DNA of 64,000 nucleotides from Mucilaginibacter geliditolerans (GTDB taxonomy: Bacteria; Bacteroidota; Bacteroidia; Sphingobacteriales; Sphingobacteriaceae). Shown here in pieces: positions 27,832-36,109 of the stretch. The position numbers and the translations under genes were made by a program. Location: positions 62,001 through 126,000 of the forward strand of contig NZ_JACHBY010000005.1 of the NCBI RefSeq assembly GCF_014200495.1, in the 5' to 3' direction. The notes beneath the pieces are model-generated. The model worked only from the letters and a program-made list of their open reading frames with translations. It made no database searches and was not told the DNA's origin. Positions within the stretch are counted from its first letter, which is position 1. The number at the start of each line of letters is the position of its first letter.

Positions 27832-29547
27832 TTATTTGATTGAGAAATGTTCGGCTATAGGGCCAAGGGCCAGCGCAGGGAAGAAAGACAGTGCCGCAAT
27901 AATAAATATCACCGCGAATATCATCACCCCAAAGGTGGCTGTATCTGTTTTTAATGTACCTGCCGACTCCGGTACTGTTTTTTTACTGGCAAGTATACCT
28001 GCTATAGCTATCGGGCCAATGATTGGTAAAAACCTGCCTACAAATATTACCAGGCCTGTACTAACGTTCCAGAAAATGTTGTTGGCTGTTAAACCTCCGT
28101 AACCTGAACCATTGTTGGCCGCGCTTGATGCGTATTGATACAGCATTTCGGTAAAACCGTGGAAGCTAGGGTTATTTAACCATGCTGATGGTTTTGTGCC
28201 CCAGTTTGCATTAGGGAAATGTACCAGCACGTATGATGCTAAAGATGTACCTACCAGTATGATGAATGGGTGCAATAAAGCTATCAGCGATGCGATCTTC
28301 ATTTCGCGGGCTTCAATTTTATGGCCCATGAACTCTGGTGTACGTCCTACCATCAAACCGGAGATGAATACCGCTATGATGATGAAGATGTAAAAGTTAA
28401 GGAAACCTACGCCTATACCACCGTAGAAGGCGTTGATCATCATATCAAACATCTGCGCTAAGCCTGATACCGGCATCATGCTATCATGCATGGCGTTTAC
28501 CGACCCGTTTGAGGTTACTGTAGTAGTGATACCCCAGTAAGCTGATGCTGCAGGCCCGAAACGAACTTCCTTGCCTTCCATTGAACCGCCGGGCTGACTA
28601 ATGCCCATATGCGCGATATTAGGGTTGCCGCCCACCTCAGCACTTACTGACGGGAACAGCATAATGAGGAAACCTATCGTCATTACTCCGAAAATTACCC
28701 AGGCCAGTTTCTTTTTATTGAGATAGAAACCCAATGCAAATACCAGGGCTATAGGGATGAGTATGATGGTGATGTTCTCAACAATGTTGGTTAAGTAGTT
28801 AGGGTTTTCAAAAGGGTGTGCTGAGTTTACGCCAAACCAGCCGCCACCGTTGGTGCCTACCTGTTTAATAGCTATCATGGCTGCAGCAGGGCCGCGTGAT
28901 ACATGTACGGTATCGCCCTGTAAACCTATAACAGTGTCTTTACCTTTGTAACTGGTTGGTGTACCGTTAAAGGCTAATATAATGGCAACTACAAAACTTA
29001 TTGGCAATAACACCCTGGTGATTGATTTCAGGAAGAAATCCCAGTAGTTACCCAGTTTCTCGGTAGTCTTATCCTTCATGGCTTTAAATACAACCAGCAT
29101 AGCTGCAAAGCCAGTAGCGGCACTCACAAAGTGCAGGAACATGAATACGAAGTGCTGTGTAAAGTAAGTAGCACCCGATTCGCCTGAGTAATCCTGTAGG
29201 TTAGTGTTGGTTAAAAAGCTAAGAGCTGTATTAAATGCCAGATCCGGGGTTTGGTTAGGGTTGGCATCCGGGTTAAGCGGTAAATGACCCTGGAACAACA
29301 GGCAAAAGAAAGCATAAAATAACCATAGTAAGTTAATAGTTAGCAATGCTTTTAAATGCTGTTTCCAGTTCATTTCGCGGTGGGTATCGATGCCACTGAA
29401 TTTAAAGATGAACCTTTCAAGCGGTGCCATAAAGTCCATCCATGTTTTTTCACCTTTAAATACTTTGGCTATGTATTTTCCCAGTGGGATGGCCAGGGCT
29501 ATGGTAGCCAGGTACATGAAAATTATACCTATATATTCTGTGTTCAT
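27832..29547 (-). CDS. kdpA: KdpA: K+-translocating subunit
   Basis: The 571-aa membrane protein has ten or so helices and the four P-loop-like filter regions of the KtrB/TrkH superfamily. Examples are NTALSFLTNTNLQDYSGES, VGTNGGGWFGVNSAHPFENP and NNGSGYGGL. It forms the selective channel of the Kdp pump. It starts 10 bp after the small kdpF gene. Length fits the family (about 560 aa). Confidence 0.97.
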   Translation of the reverse strand: MNTEYIGIIFMYLATIALAIPLGKYIAKVFKGEKTWMDFMAPLERFIFKFSGIDTHREMNWKQHLKALLTINLLWLFYAFFCLLFQGHLPLNPDANPNQTPDLAFNTALSFLTNTNLQDYSGESGATYFTQHFVFMFLHFVSAATGFAAMLVVFKAMKDKTTEKLGNYWDFFLKSITRVLLPISFVVAIILAFNGTPTSYKGKDTVIGLQGDTVHVSRGPAAAMIAIKQVGTNGGGWFGVNSAHPFENPNYLTNIVENITIILIPIALVFALGFYLNKKKLAWVIFGVMTIGFLIMLFPSVSAEVGGNPNIAHMGISQPGGSMEGKEVRFGPAASAYWGITTTVTSNGSVNAMHDSMMPVSGLAQMFDMMINAFYGGIGVGFLNFYIFIIIAVFISGLMVGRTPEFMGHKIEAREMKIASLIALLHPFIILVGTSLASYVLVHFPNANWGTKPSAWLNNPSFHGFTEMLYQYASSAANNGSGYGGLTANNIFWNVSTGLVIFVGRFLPIIGPIAIAGILASKKTVPESAGTLKTDTATFGVMIFAVIFIIAALSFFPALALGPIAEHFSIK

Positions 29548-29557
29548 GGTTTAATAA

Positions 29558-29635
29558 TTAGAATTTTTCGGGTTTAAGAAGCACATAAACCATATAGAAG
29601 AATACGGCGATGGCTACGATGAATAATGCGATCAT
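29558..29635 (-). CDS. kdpF: KdpF: small stabilising subunit
   Basis: A 25-aa ORF on the minus strand (MIALFIVAIAVFFYMVYVLL, then KPEKF) forms a single hydrophobic helix. It lies directly before kdpA, where KdpF is encoded in other bacteria. KdpF stabilises the KdpABC complex in the membrane. The size, the hydrophobic profile and the KP end match the family. Confidence 0.85.
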   Translation of the reverse strand: MIALFIVAIAVFFYMVYVLLKPEKF

Positions 29636-29644
29636 GATGATTAT

Positions 29645-29737
29645 TTAAATTTTTTCGAAGTAATTAACACATTTGAAAAACAGCCAAAATACGACTGCGA
29701 AAATGATGAGGTAAACGATGGTGAGTATGGTATCCAT
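29645..29737 (-). CDS. 30-aa single-helix membrane peptide upstream of kdpF
   Basis: The ORF reads MDTILTIVYLIIFAVVFWLF and ends FKCVNYFEKI. It has one membrane helix and a short basic/acidic tail. It stops 9 bp before the kdpF start on the same strand and begins about 35 bp after a palindrome in the probable promoter, making it the first gene of the operon. It resembles KdpF in size and shape but not clearly in sequence. It could be a second small Kdp subunit or a leader peptide. Confidence 0.55.
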   Translation of the reverse strand: MDTILTIVYLIIFAVVFWLFFKCVNYFEKI

Positions 29738-29773
29738 AACATTGTCTGATTTGCGATGGGGTATACCAAGGGG

Positions 29774-29791
29774 ATGCCAATAATTTGGCAT
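29774..29791. promoter_or_regulatory. Palindrome ATGCCAA-N4-TTGGCAT before the kdp genes
   Basis: This perfect 7-bp-arm inverted repeat lies 37 bp upstream of the first small kdp ORF. It is a candidate operator. On the minus strand the TTGGCAT arm continues CCCCTTGG, which resembles a sigma-54 -24/-12 promoter but with spacing one base short, so I do not call it a promoter. Confidence 0.4.
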
Positions 29792-29922
29792 GATTATGAA
29801 TTGCTTGTAAATCAATATATTAAATTGATTTTGGATAATCTTAGTGTAAGTTTTACACTGGTCGTGCTATCATTTTGATAGGGTGGATTATCATTATGAT
29901 CGGTAGGGATATATTAACGCTA

Positions 29923-30017
29923 GGGTCATGCTGAACTTGTTTCAGCACCTCACAGGACAAGCGGCCTGCATGAAGTAGACTTAGCGTGTGAGATCCCGAA
30001 ACAAGTTCGGGATGACG
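29923..30017. repeat. REP-like inverted repeat (GAACTTGTTTC family)
   Basis: The left arm GTCATGCTGAACTTGTTTCA and the right arm GAAACAAGTTCGGGATGAC pair with a few mismatches. The arms extend inward through CTCAC/GTGAG. It lies in the 406-bp gap between the NtrC-type regulator and the kdp genes. Confidence 0.7.
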
Positions 30018-30035
30018 GTTGAAAAAATTATGTTT

Positions 30036-30118
30036 CATTGCGAGGAGGAACGACGAAGCAACCTCGTCGCGTTTAATAGGCAAGCGACGCGGTTGCCACG
30101 CTATCGCTCGCAATGACA
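30036..30118. repeat. REP-like inverted repeat (CATTGCGAG family)
   Basis: The left end TTGCGAGGAGGAACGACGAA and the right end CGCTATCGCTCGCAATGACA form the ends of a long imperfect hairpin, with inner arms AGCAACCTCGTCGC / GCGACGCGGTTGC. It sits next to the previous REP, downstream of the regulator gene. Confidence 0.7.
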
Positions 30119-30143
30119 TAGTTTTAAATCTGTGATGTAGAAT

Positions 30144-31490
30144 TTACTCCAGTCCGTATTCCTTCAGCTTCCTATATAAAGTTGCAATCCCAATATTCAA
30201 CAGCCTTGCAGCTTCGGCGCGGTTGCTTTGGGTGTGATTGAGTACGCGCTGGATATGCAGTTTTTCAACTGATGAAAGATCAAATGCTGATAAATTGCCA
30301 TTGGATTTGGCTGGAGAAGAGTCGAACTCATATGGCAGGAGCGAGGCATCCAGTTCATGGGTATCGCACAGGATAACCGCGCGCTCTATAATATTTTTCA
30401 GTTCGCGCACGTTGCCGGGCCAGTTGTAAGCCTCCAGCTTTTGTAGAAAGTCGTTGGTGAAACCTGTGATCTGCTTGTTTACTTTGGCAGCGAAATACTG
30501 TACAAAGCTCTTAGCTATCGGGGCGATATCCTGTTTTCGGTCGCGGATGGCAGGCAGCATGATCTGGAAAACAGAGAGGCGGTAAAACAGATCGGAGCGG
30601 AAATGCTCTTTCGCTACCTCATCCTGTAAATTGCGATTGGTTGCGGCCAGTATACGTACGTTTACTTTGGTGGTTTTTGTATCGCCCAGCTTAATGAATT
30701 GTTGAGATTCCAGCACCCGGAGTAGTTTGGCTTGCAGGTCATGGTCCAGTTCACCCAGCTCATCTAAAAATATAGTGCCGCCGTTGGCTTCTTCAAATAA
30801 GCCTTTTTTATCTTTAACAGCCCCGGTAAATGCCCCGGCTTTATGGCCGAAAAGTTCACTCTCCAATAACTCCTTGCTAAATGCGCTGCAATTGATAGCA
30901 ACGAATGGTTTATTGCTGCGCGGACTAGCCTGGTGAATAGCCTCAGCAAAAACTTCCTTGCCGGTACCGGTTTCGCCCAATATCATTACGGTAGTATCGG
31001 TAGTGGCAACACGCTGTGCCAGTTTAATGGCCGCGGTAATAGCCGGTGATGTGCCAATAATACGGTCGAAACCAAATTTATTATTTAGTTTGCTTTCCAG
31101 TTCGAGTACACGGCGCTGTAATACGGCCTTGTCCATCGCCTTGTTTACCAGCGGGATTATTTTTTCATTATCATCGCCTTTGGTAATATAATCAAATGCG
31201 CCATTTTTGATAGCGGTAACGCCATCGTTAATAGTGCCATAGGCTGTTAGTACGATAATTTCTATTGCGGGATAGGATGCTTTTATGGTTTTTGTAAGTT
31301 CAATGCCATTAGCATCGGGTAGTTTTACATCACTGATGACCACATCAACTACCTCATGCTCCAGTTTGCGCAGGCCATCTTTGGCATTTGCGGCTTCCAG
31401 TACCTCAAAATCTTCCAGCTGTAAAATACGGGCCAGCAGCTTACGTAGGCGCTCCTCATCATCAATAACCAGTAATTTACCTTTCGACAT
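30144..31490 (-). CDS. NtrC-family sigma-54-dependent response regulator
   Basis: The 448-aa protein has a receiver domain (residues 1-120; acidic pair D10-D11, phosphoacceptor D54). The AAA+ sigma-54 interaction domain has Walker A GETGTGKE, an intact GAFTGA loop, Walker B GGTIFLDE and the R-finger region. A Fis-type HTH at the C-terminus ([20 protein letters not shown]) completes it. It must activate sigma-54 promoters. It lies immediately upstream of kdp on the same strand, and the only nearby kinase is that of the Kdp locus. It therefore probably takes the place of the OmpR-type KdpE. That pairing is inference. Confidence 0.92.
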   Translation of the reverse strand: MSKGKLLVIDDEERLRKLLARILQLEDFEVLEAANAKDGLRKLEHEVVDVVISDVKLPDANGIELTKTIKASYPAIEIIVLTAYGTINDGVTAIKNGAFDYITKGDDNEKIIPLVNKAMDKAVLQRRVLELESKLNNKFGFDRIIGTSPAITAAIKLAQRVATTDTTVMILGETGTGKEVFAEAIHQASPRSNKPFVAINCSAFSKELLESELFGHKAGAFTGAVKDKKGLFEEANGGTIFLDELGELDHDLQAKLLRVLESQQFIKLGDTKTTKVNVRILAATNRNLQDEVAKEHFRSDLFYRLSVFQIMLPAIRDRKQDIAPIAKSFVQYFAAKVNKQITGFTNDFLQKLEAYNWPGNVRELKNIIERAVILCDTHELDASLLPYEFDSSPAKSNGNLSAFDLSSVEKLHIQRVLNHTQSNRAEAARLLNIGIATLYRKLKEYGLE

Positions 31491-31563
31491 GGTACAGATC
31501 TTTCTGCAAATGTGAGAATTTAATCGGGGATTGGAAATAAAGCAGGATGCTTTATCTATTTTG

Positions 31564-31592
31564 GGTCTAAGTTCGCTTCGGTAAACTTAGAC
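31564..31592 (-). terminator. Hairpin between the ATP-grasp and NtrC-type genes
   Basis: GGTCTAAGTT and AACTTAGACC form a 10-bp perfect stem around a 9-nt loop (31564-31592), 46 bp after the ATP-grasp stop codon. It is a likely transcription end, but only a weak T-run follows on either strand. Confidence 0.45.
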
Positions 31593-31637
31593 CAGTCGGA
31601 GTCAGAAATGGTAGATTGTCAATCTTTAATACATAAA

Positions 31638-32504
31638 CTATTTTATTAATTGAAGCAGCCCCTGATAATAATTATCAAAGCCATGTTCATGGCAGTTTAA
31701 AAACAAATATGGCTCAATAAGCTCAAGCTCCATTAAAACAAAAGTTCCATTTGATATTATTCCATCGACCCTGGCGTATAAGGTACCTTTACCATACTTT
31801 TCAACGTATTCGCTCGCTGCTTGTTGATGAGCAATATCTGTGTTTGTTTTTTGAACGGTACCGCCATATTCATTTTGAACTCTAAAGTCCCCAGTTTTAG
31901 GAATTTTCAAAGTACTATGACTAAAATTGCCGTTAAAGAACATAAAAGACAATTCACCCTGTAAAATTTCTTCCATGAAGGGTTGAACCAAAAAACATTC
32001 ATTAGCTAAAAGGTCATTAATTTCATTCTGTATTGATGAAACATTATCAAATGTAAGTAATATGGTATTTTTAGCACTTGCACTTATGCATGGCTTAATG
32101 ATCAGTTTTTTGTATAAGGATTTATTAAGTAATTCTGCCAGGTCTGCTGCAGTTCCTTTCTCCAGAAATACAGATTCAATCACAGGCAGGCCATCGTCTG
32201 CAATTTGCTGTAAATAATGCTTATCACTATTCCATAGTATTGTTTTGAACGGATTTAATATCTTGATTCCAGCTTTATCCAAATCACTTATCCACATTAT
32301 AAATGAATCAAAATTATCATGGTAATCCCAAGGTGATTTCAATATGACAACATCAAATTGTTTCCAATCAATTTGCAAATCGTTCCATGCTGCTCTCTTA
32401 ACAATCAAACCCTTGTTTTCAAGGAATTTAGACAGCTGAAAATCTTCTTCTAAATGCGATTGGGTTAATTTTTTATTTTGGTAACTGACTAAGGCGATAT
32501 TCAT
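31638..32504 (-). CDS. ATP-grasp superfamily ligase
   Basis: This protein of about 288 aa begins MNIALVSYQNKKLTQ. The ATP-grasp pattern includes KKLIIKPCISASAKNT (ATP-binding Lys), the LVQPFMEEILQGELSFMFF segment, and the metal-binding end YARVDGIISNGTFVLMELELIEP. This layout matches stand-alone ATP-grasp proteins related to glutathione synthetase/RimK. The ligase couples a carboxylate to an amine through an acyl phosphate; the substrates are unknown. Upstream in-frame ATGs (32510, 32549) exist; 32504 is chosen because family members start right before the first strand. It is monocistronic and more AT-rich than its neighbours, which could point to transfer. Confidence 0.8.
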   Translation of the reverse strand: MNIALVSYQNKKLTQSHLEEDFQLSKFLENKGLIVKRAAWNDLQIDWKQFDVVILKSPWDYHDNFDSFIMWISDLDKAGIKILNPFKTILWNSDKHYLQQIADDGLPVIESVFLEKGTAADLAELLNKSLYKKLIIKPCISASAKNTILLTFDNVSSIQNEINDLLANECFLVQPFMEEILQGELSFMFFNGNFSHSTLKIPKTGDFRVQNEYGGTVQKTNTDIAHQQAASEYVEKYGKGTLYARVDGIISNGTFVLMELELIEPYLFLNCHEHGFDNYYQGLLQLIK

Positions 32505-32624
32505 TTTCATTATGGAATAAGGGGTAGCGAAAAACCTCTCATTGTTCAATCTGCAAGCGATTATCTGTAGCTCGTATAATAGATGCTTCGTTCCTCAGCA
32601 TGACAATATGGATTAGAAAGGAGA

Positions 32625-32651
32625 CTTACGAAGTTTTCAAAACTTCGTAAG
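32625..32651 (-). terminator. Hairpin after the GMC-oxidoreductase cassette
   Basis: CTTACGAAGTTTT and AAAACTTCGTAAG form a perfect 13-bp stem with a 1-nt centre, about 50 bp downstream of the small-subunit stop codon. It is a plausible transcription terminator for the three-gene cassette. Confidence 0.55.
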
Positions 32652-32702
32652 GCTGGAATATGCTAAAGCAAACTGCTAACTAACTACTGCCAACTGAAAA
32701 AA

Positions 32703-33344
32703 CTATCCCCAAACCGTATCAAAACCATGCGATTTTAGCACATCGGCGGGTACGCCTTCCCATTTGTTGGGGGCGTTGCCTACATAACCTATGTCTTTCA
32801 TGCCCATTTGTGAGCTGAAAAAGCCTGTAGCGGTCAAATCGCGCATGCGGTTAAAGAAGCTTACGCCCTGTGCCATATCTGGTGTGGCTTTTTTGGGGTA
32901 GGCTATCAGGGTAACTATATCTAGTTGTTGTTGTGCTGATGCTTCTCTGAAAGTATTGTTATACCTGTTTAAACATTGCAGATCGAGCCAGCGAAGGCCA
33001 CCGCGCAGCGGGGTTTGGTGCTCGGGCATATCCTTTACAATAAATTCAATAAAATCAGGAACCTTGGCATCAGATGCACTGCCTGATTTATCGTCTTTCG
33101 GGATGATGATATCAACCAAAACAGTAATGGTTTTCATCTCATGCTCGTTAAAGAACTTTTCGGCGTTTAGCTTTTTCTCGCGTTCAAGTTCATATGGTGT
33201 ACGGGCAGGATCGACGGCTGCGGTTTCTTGTGGGGTGGTTACTTCACCTTGTTTTTTAGTATCCGTTTTACACGAAGCATCAAGCAACAAGCCTGTTGCA
33301 AGGGTACCTATACCAATAGTTCTTAGGGATTCACGTCTGTTCAT
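32703..33344 (-). CDS. Gluconate 2-dehydrogenase subunit 3-like protein
   Basis: The 213-aa protein has an N-terminal export signal (RRESLRTIGIGTLATGLLL then a Cys, lipobox-like DASC). The twin-Arg start resembles a Tat signal. The body carries the subunit-3 pattern: EMKTITVLVDIIIPKDDKSGSA, GLRWLDLQCLNRYNNTF and MRDLTATGFFSSQMGMKDIGY. Such subunits carry the FAD-containing GMC subunit across the membrane as a passenger. It starts 4 bp after the GMC gene. It is the partner of the oxidoreductase and has no catalytic residues of its own. Confidence 0.9.
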   Translation of the reverse strand: MNRRESLRTIGIGTLATGLLLDASCKTDTKKQGEVTTPQETAAVDPARTPYELEREKKLNAEKFFNEHEMKTITVLVDIIIPKDDKSGSASDAKVPDFIEFIVKDMPEHQTPLRGGLRWLDLQCLNRYNNTFREASAQQQLDIVTLIAYPKKATPDMAQGVSFFNRMRDLTATGFFSSQMGMKDIGYVGNAPNKWEGVPADVLKSHGFDTVWG

Positions 33345-33348
33345 GATG

Positions 33349-35085
33349 CTAAACGTTTAATTTTTTTCTTTGAGACAAAATATATTCCGCGGTGCGCATA
33401 GATAGCGCAAGGATGGTCCATGTAGCATTTTTATCGCCCTGTTGTACAAATGGGGCAGCATCAACCACAAACAAGTTATTGCAGTCATGCGCCTGGCAGT
33501 ATTTATTTAATGCTGATTTTTTAGGATCATCGCCCATGCGTACGGTACCCACTTCGTGTATAATCACACCCGGAGCCTCAAGCCCGTAGCTGGTGTCCTT
33601 ACCCGCAGGTGCATCGGCAATAGCGCCCATGTGGTGCATAATTTCCTGGAAGGTATCCTGCATGTGCTTGGCCTGTTTAATTTCCTCGGGAGCCCATTTG
33701 TAATGGAAACGCAATACCGGGATGCCAAACTTATCAACCACTTCAGGGTCTATCTCGCAATAGTTATCCTCGCGTGCTAAGGCAGTACCGCGACCGGCCA
33801 TGCCTATGTTAACGCCATAAAAACGGCGGTAGTCGTCTTTTAATCCGGCGCCAAAACCTCCGGCTTCTTTCATTTTGCCATCACGGCCCGGTACCGTACC
33901 ATTCATGTTTTGGATGCCGCCACCAAAGCCATAGCCGGGCATATGCAGGCCGCCGCCATATTCAATATGATATCCACGCGGGAAATCCAGTTTCTTATTA
34001 TCAAGCCACCAAGGCGAATAGATGTGAACGCTGCCCACACCATCCTCGTTATAGCGCTTGCGATCCATTAGTTGCGGCAACCAGCCGCTGGCGCCTGAGC
34101 CGGTAGAGTCATGCAGGTATTTACCCACTATACCGCTGCTGTTTGCTAAACCACCGGGATGTGCCGCTGATTTGGAGTTAAGCAACAAACGGGCAGATTC
34201 ACAGGCGCTGGCACCAAGAATAACTATCTTGCCGCTTACCTGGTACTCCTGCATGTCATCCTTGCTGATATAGGATACGCCGGTAGCTGCACCTTCTTTA
34301 TTGGTTAATACTTCACGCACCATGGCGTTGGAGATCACCGTTAAATTGCCTGTTTTCATGGCCGGGATAACCAGGCATGATGATGACGAGAAATCGCCAT
34401 AAATTTTACAGCTGCGGTTACATTGCCCACAAAAGAAGCATGCGCCACGGTCTTTATTACCCGGCAAGGCTTCAGTTAAAACCGACCCACGACCCGCAAT
34501 TACAGTAACACCGGCCTTTTTTGCGCCCGCTTTAATATATAGTTCATTTAACCGCGGTTTTGGTGGGGGTAAAAATATACCGTCCGGTTCGTTTTCCAAA
34601 CCCTCAACTGTGCCGAATACGCCTATCAACCGGTCAACCTTATCATAAAAAGGCTTCATGTCATCATAGGTGATGGGCCATTTTTCAGTCAGCCCGTCTT
34701 TAGGCTGAAAATCATGCGGGCCCATACGCAATGAGATACGCCCCCAGTGATTGGTGCGGCCGCCCAGCATACGCGAGCGGAACCATTGAAAGTCTGTATT
34801 ATCCTTTGTGGTATAGGGCTCGCCCTCCAAACTCCATCCGCCGAAGGCTGCATCAAAATCACCAAAATTACGGGAGTCGGTGCTTGCACCGCGTCGTGGT
34901 GATTCCCATGAGAACTTTAACTGCGCCGAGTTTTTCTGCGGATCGAAAAACGGGCCCGCCTCCAGCATTAATACCTTTAAACCTGCATGGGCCAAAACAT
35001 AACCGGCCATGCCGCCGCCTGCACCCGAACCTACAATTACCGCATCGTAGGTGGTTGATGATTTCTTGATTTGCAAATCGCTCAT
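33349..35085 (-). CDS. GMC-family FAD sugar dehydrogenase with a candidate 3Fe-4S motif
   Basis: The 578-aa protein has an FAD-binding GSGAGGGMAGYVLAHAG motif (about residues 18-34) and no signal peptide of its own. At C216-x5-C222-x3-C226 (plus C219) it shows the cysteine spacing of the 3Fe-4S cluster of bacterial FAD-dependent glucose dehydrogenases. The C-terminal GMC segment contains HEVGTVRMGDDPKKS and NKYCQAHDCNNLFVVDAAPF, then NATWTILALSMRTAEYI. The subunit-3 gene follows and a DUF1080 gene precedes. This suggests a membrane-linked periplasmic sugar or glycoside dehydrogenase; the electron-accepting cytochrome is not in the window. Confidence 0.9.
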   Translation of the reverse strand: MSDLQIKKSSTTYDAVIVGSGAGGGMAGYVLAHAGLKVLMLEAGPFFDPQKNSAQLKFSWESPRRGASTDSRNFGDFDAAFGGWSLEGEPYTTKDNTDFQWFRSRMLGGRTNHWGRISLRMGPHDFQPKDGLTEKWPITYDDMKPFYDKVDRLIGVFGTVEGLENEPDGIFLPPPKPRLNELYIKAGAKKAGVTVIAGRGSVLTEALPGNKDRGACFFCGQCNRSCKIYGDFSSSSCLVIPAMKTGNLTVISNAMVREVLTNKEGAATGVSYISKDDMQEYQVSGKIVILGASACESARLLLNSKSAAHPGGLANSSGIVGKYLHDSTGSGASGWLPQLMDRKRYNEDGVGSVHIYSPWWLDNKKLDFPRGYHIEYGGGLHMPGYGFGGGIQNMNGTVPGRDGKMKEAGGFGAGLKDDYRRFYGVNIGMAGRGTALAREDNYCEIDPEVVDKFGIPVLRFHYKWAPEEIKQAKHMQDTFQEIMHHMGAIADAPAGKDTSYGLEAPGVIIHEVGTVRMGDDPKKSALNKYCQAHDCNNLFVVDAAPFVQQGDKNATWTILALSMRTAEYILSQRKKLNV

Positions 35086-35194
35086 ACGTATATGTATGTA
35101 CTTAAATTACTTTAAATAAGATGGAAAATGGAATAAATGGATTGATGCTAAATATATTGAAGGAAATTGTTATTCCTGCAAATAATAGTAAAAA

Positions 35195-35893
35195 TTACAA
35201 TTGTTTTATCCTGATGTTACGGAAAGCTACTGCCGCGCCATGTGCCTGTAATGAGATATGACCTGTTGCATAAGTGGCAAACGCTTTCCAGGTTTTAAAC
35301 TTGCTTTGCTGGATCAGTTCATCCCACTCTTTGCTGCCGATTTGTATATCGATAGTTTGTTGTCCGTTCATCCAAAAGGTAAGGTGATTGTTTAGTTTAC
35401 GGATGATGATAGAGTTCCATTCGCCTGCAGGCTTTGCAGGTTTTGCAGGGGCCTTCAAATCATATAGTGAACCGGCCAGGTGGTTTGCCTTTTTATTATC
35501 TTCAGCACCTTTGTCATCCAGTACCTGCATTTCAATACCGGTTAAAAAGGTGTATGCAAATTGCGGATCTTCGTGAATGTCAAAAATAACGCCGCTGTTA
35601 CCGCCAACAGGTATTTTCCAGTCGAGTTTTAATTCAAAATTTGTGTATTCCTTATCGGTTAGCAAATCACCCTGGCCTTTAGCCGTGGTATCTAATTGTA
35701 AAGTGCCACTATTAACGTGCCATGCCCCGGCATCCTTGCCTAGGTAGGTGTGCCAGCCATCAGTGGTTTTGCCATCAAAAAGCAGGGTATAACCGTCTTT
35801 TTTTTCGGAGGCAGATAAAGCGTTTTTTGTTTGCGCTAAAAGCGGAGAAGATAGTGCGGCCATTGCTGCAGTAATCAGGAAGATTTTTTTCAT
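35195..35893 (-). CDS. Secreted DUF1080 protein (3-keto-glycoside hydrolase/lyase-like)
   Basis: The 232-aa protein has a signal peptide (about residues 1-20, ending SPLLAQ). A concanavalin-like beta-sandwich of the DUF1080 family follows: GYTLLFDGKTTDGWHTYLG, LLTDKEYTNFELKLDWKIP, GNSGVIFDIHEDPQ, AYTFLTGIEMQVLDD and NSIIIRKLNNHLTFWMNG. Some DUF1080 proteins cleave 3-keto-glycosides made by sugar 3-dehydrogenases. It precedes the GMC/subunit-3 pair by 109 bp on the same strand, which supports that role here. No direct proof is visible. Confidence 0.88.
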   Translation of the reverse strand: MKKIFLITAAMAALSSPLLAQTKNALSASEKKDGYTLLFDGKTTDGWHTYLGKDAGAWHVNSGTLQLDTTAKGQGDLLTDKEYTNFELKLDWKIPVGGNSGVIFDIHEDPQFAYTFLTGIEMQVLDDKGAEDNKKANHLAGSLYDLKAPAKPAKPAGEWNSIIIRKLNNHLTFWMNGQQTIDIQIGSKEWDELIQQSKFKTWKAFATYATGHISLQAHGAAVAFRNIRIKQL

Positions 35894-36064
35894 TAGTTAA
35901 ATGTTTAGAACAATATAATTGGGAGTATAAATGTATTGCTTTTTTATGTTTGCACATAGTTATAAAAAATCTTGCAAAAACGATTAACCTATTTGTATTA
36001 ATCTTATTACTATTTTAATAAACATCTGTTATTGTATTTTTTTCATTTTGCTTTATTGATTTTG

Positions 36065-36072
36065 TATATTTG
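36065..36072 (+). promoter_or_regulatory. Bacteroidota -7 element (TATATTTG)
   Basis: TATATTTG matches TAnnTTTG 38 bp upstream of the CBS gene start. A well-spaced -33 TTG is not obvious (TTTG at 36047 leaves only 14 bp). Confidence 0.4.
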
Positions 36073-36109
36073 GTATAACCACTATTAACCAAATGATTGC
36101 CTGTAGATT

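Noticed and set aside
29745..29775. Sigma-54 promoter (TTGGCAT-CCCC-TTGG) for kdp on the minus strand
   Set aside because: GG-to-GC spacing is one base short and the -12 element is TTGG instead of TTGC; kept only as a remark.
34731..35069. 112-codon plus-strand ORF inside the GMC gene
   Set aside because: It is antisense to the conserved FAD-binding region, has no domain of its own and is a shadow of the real frame.
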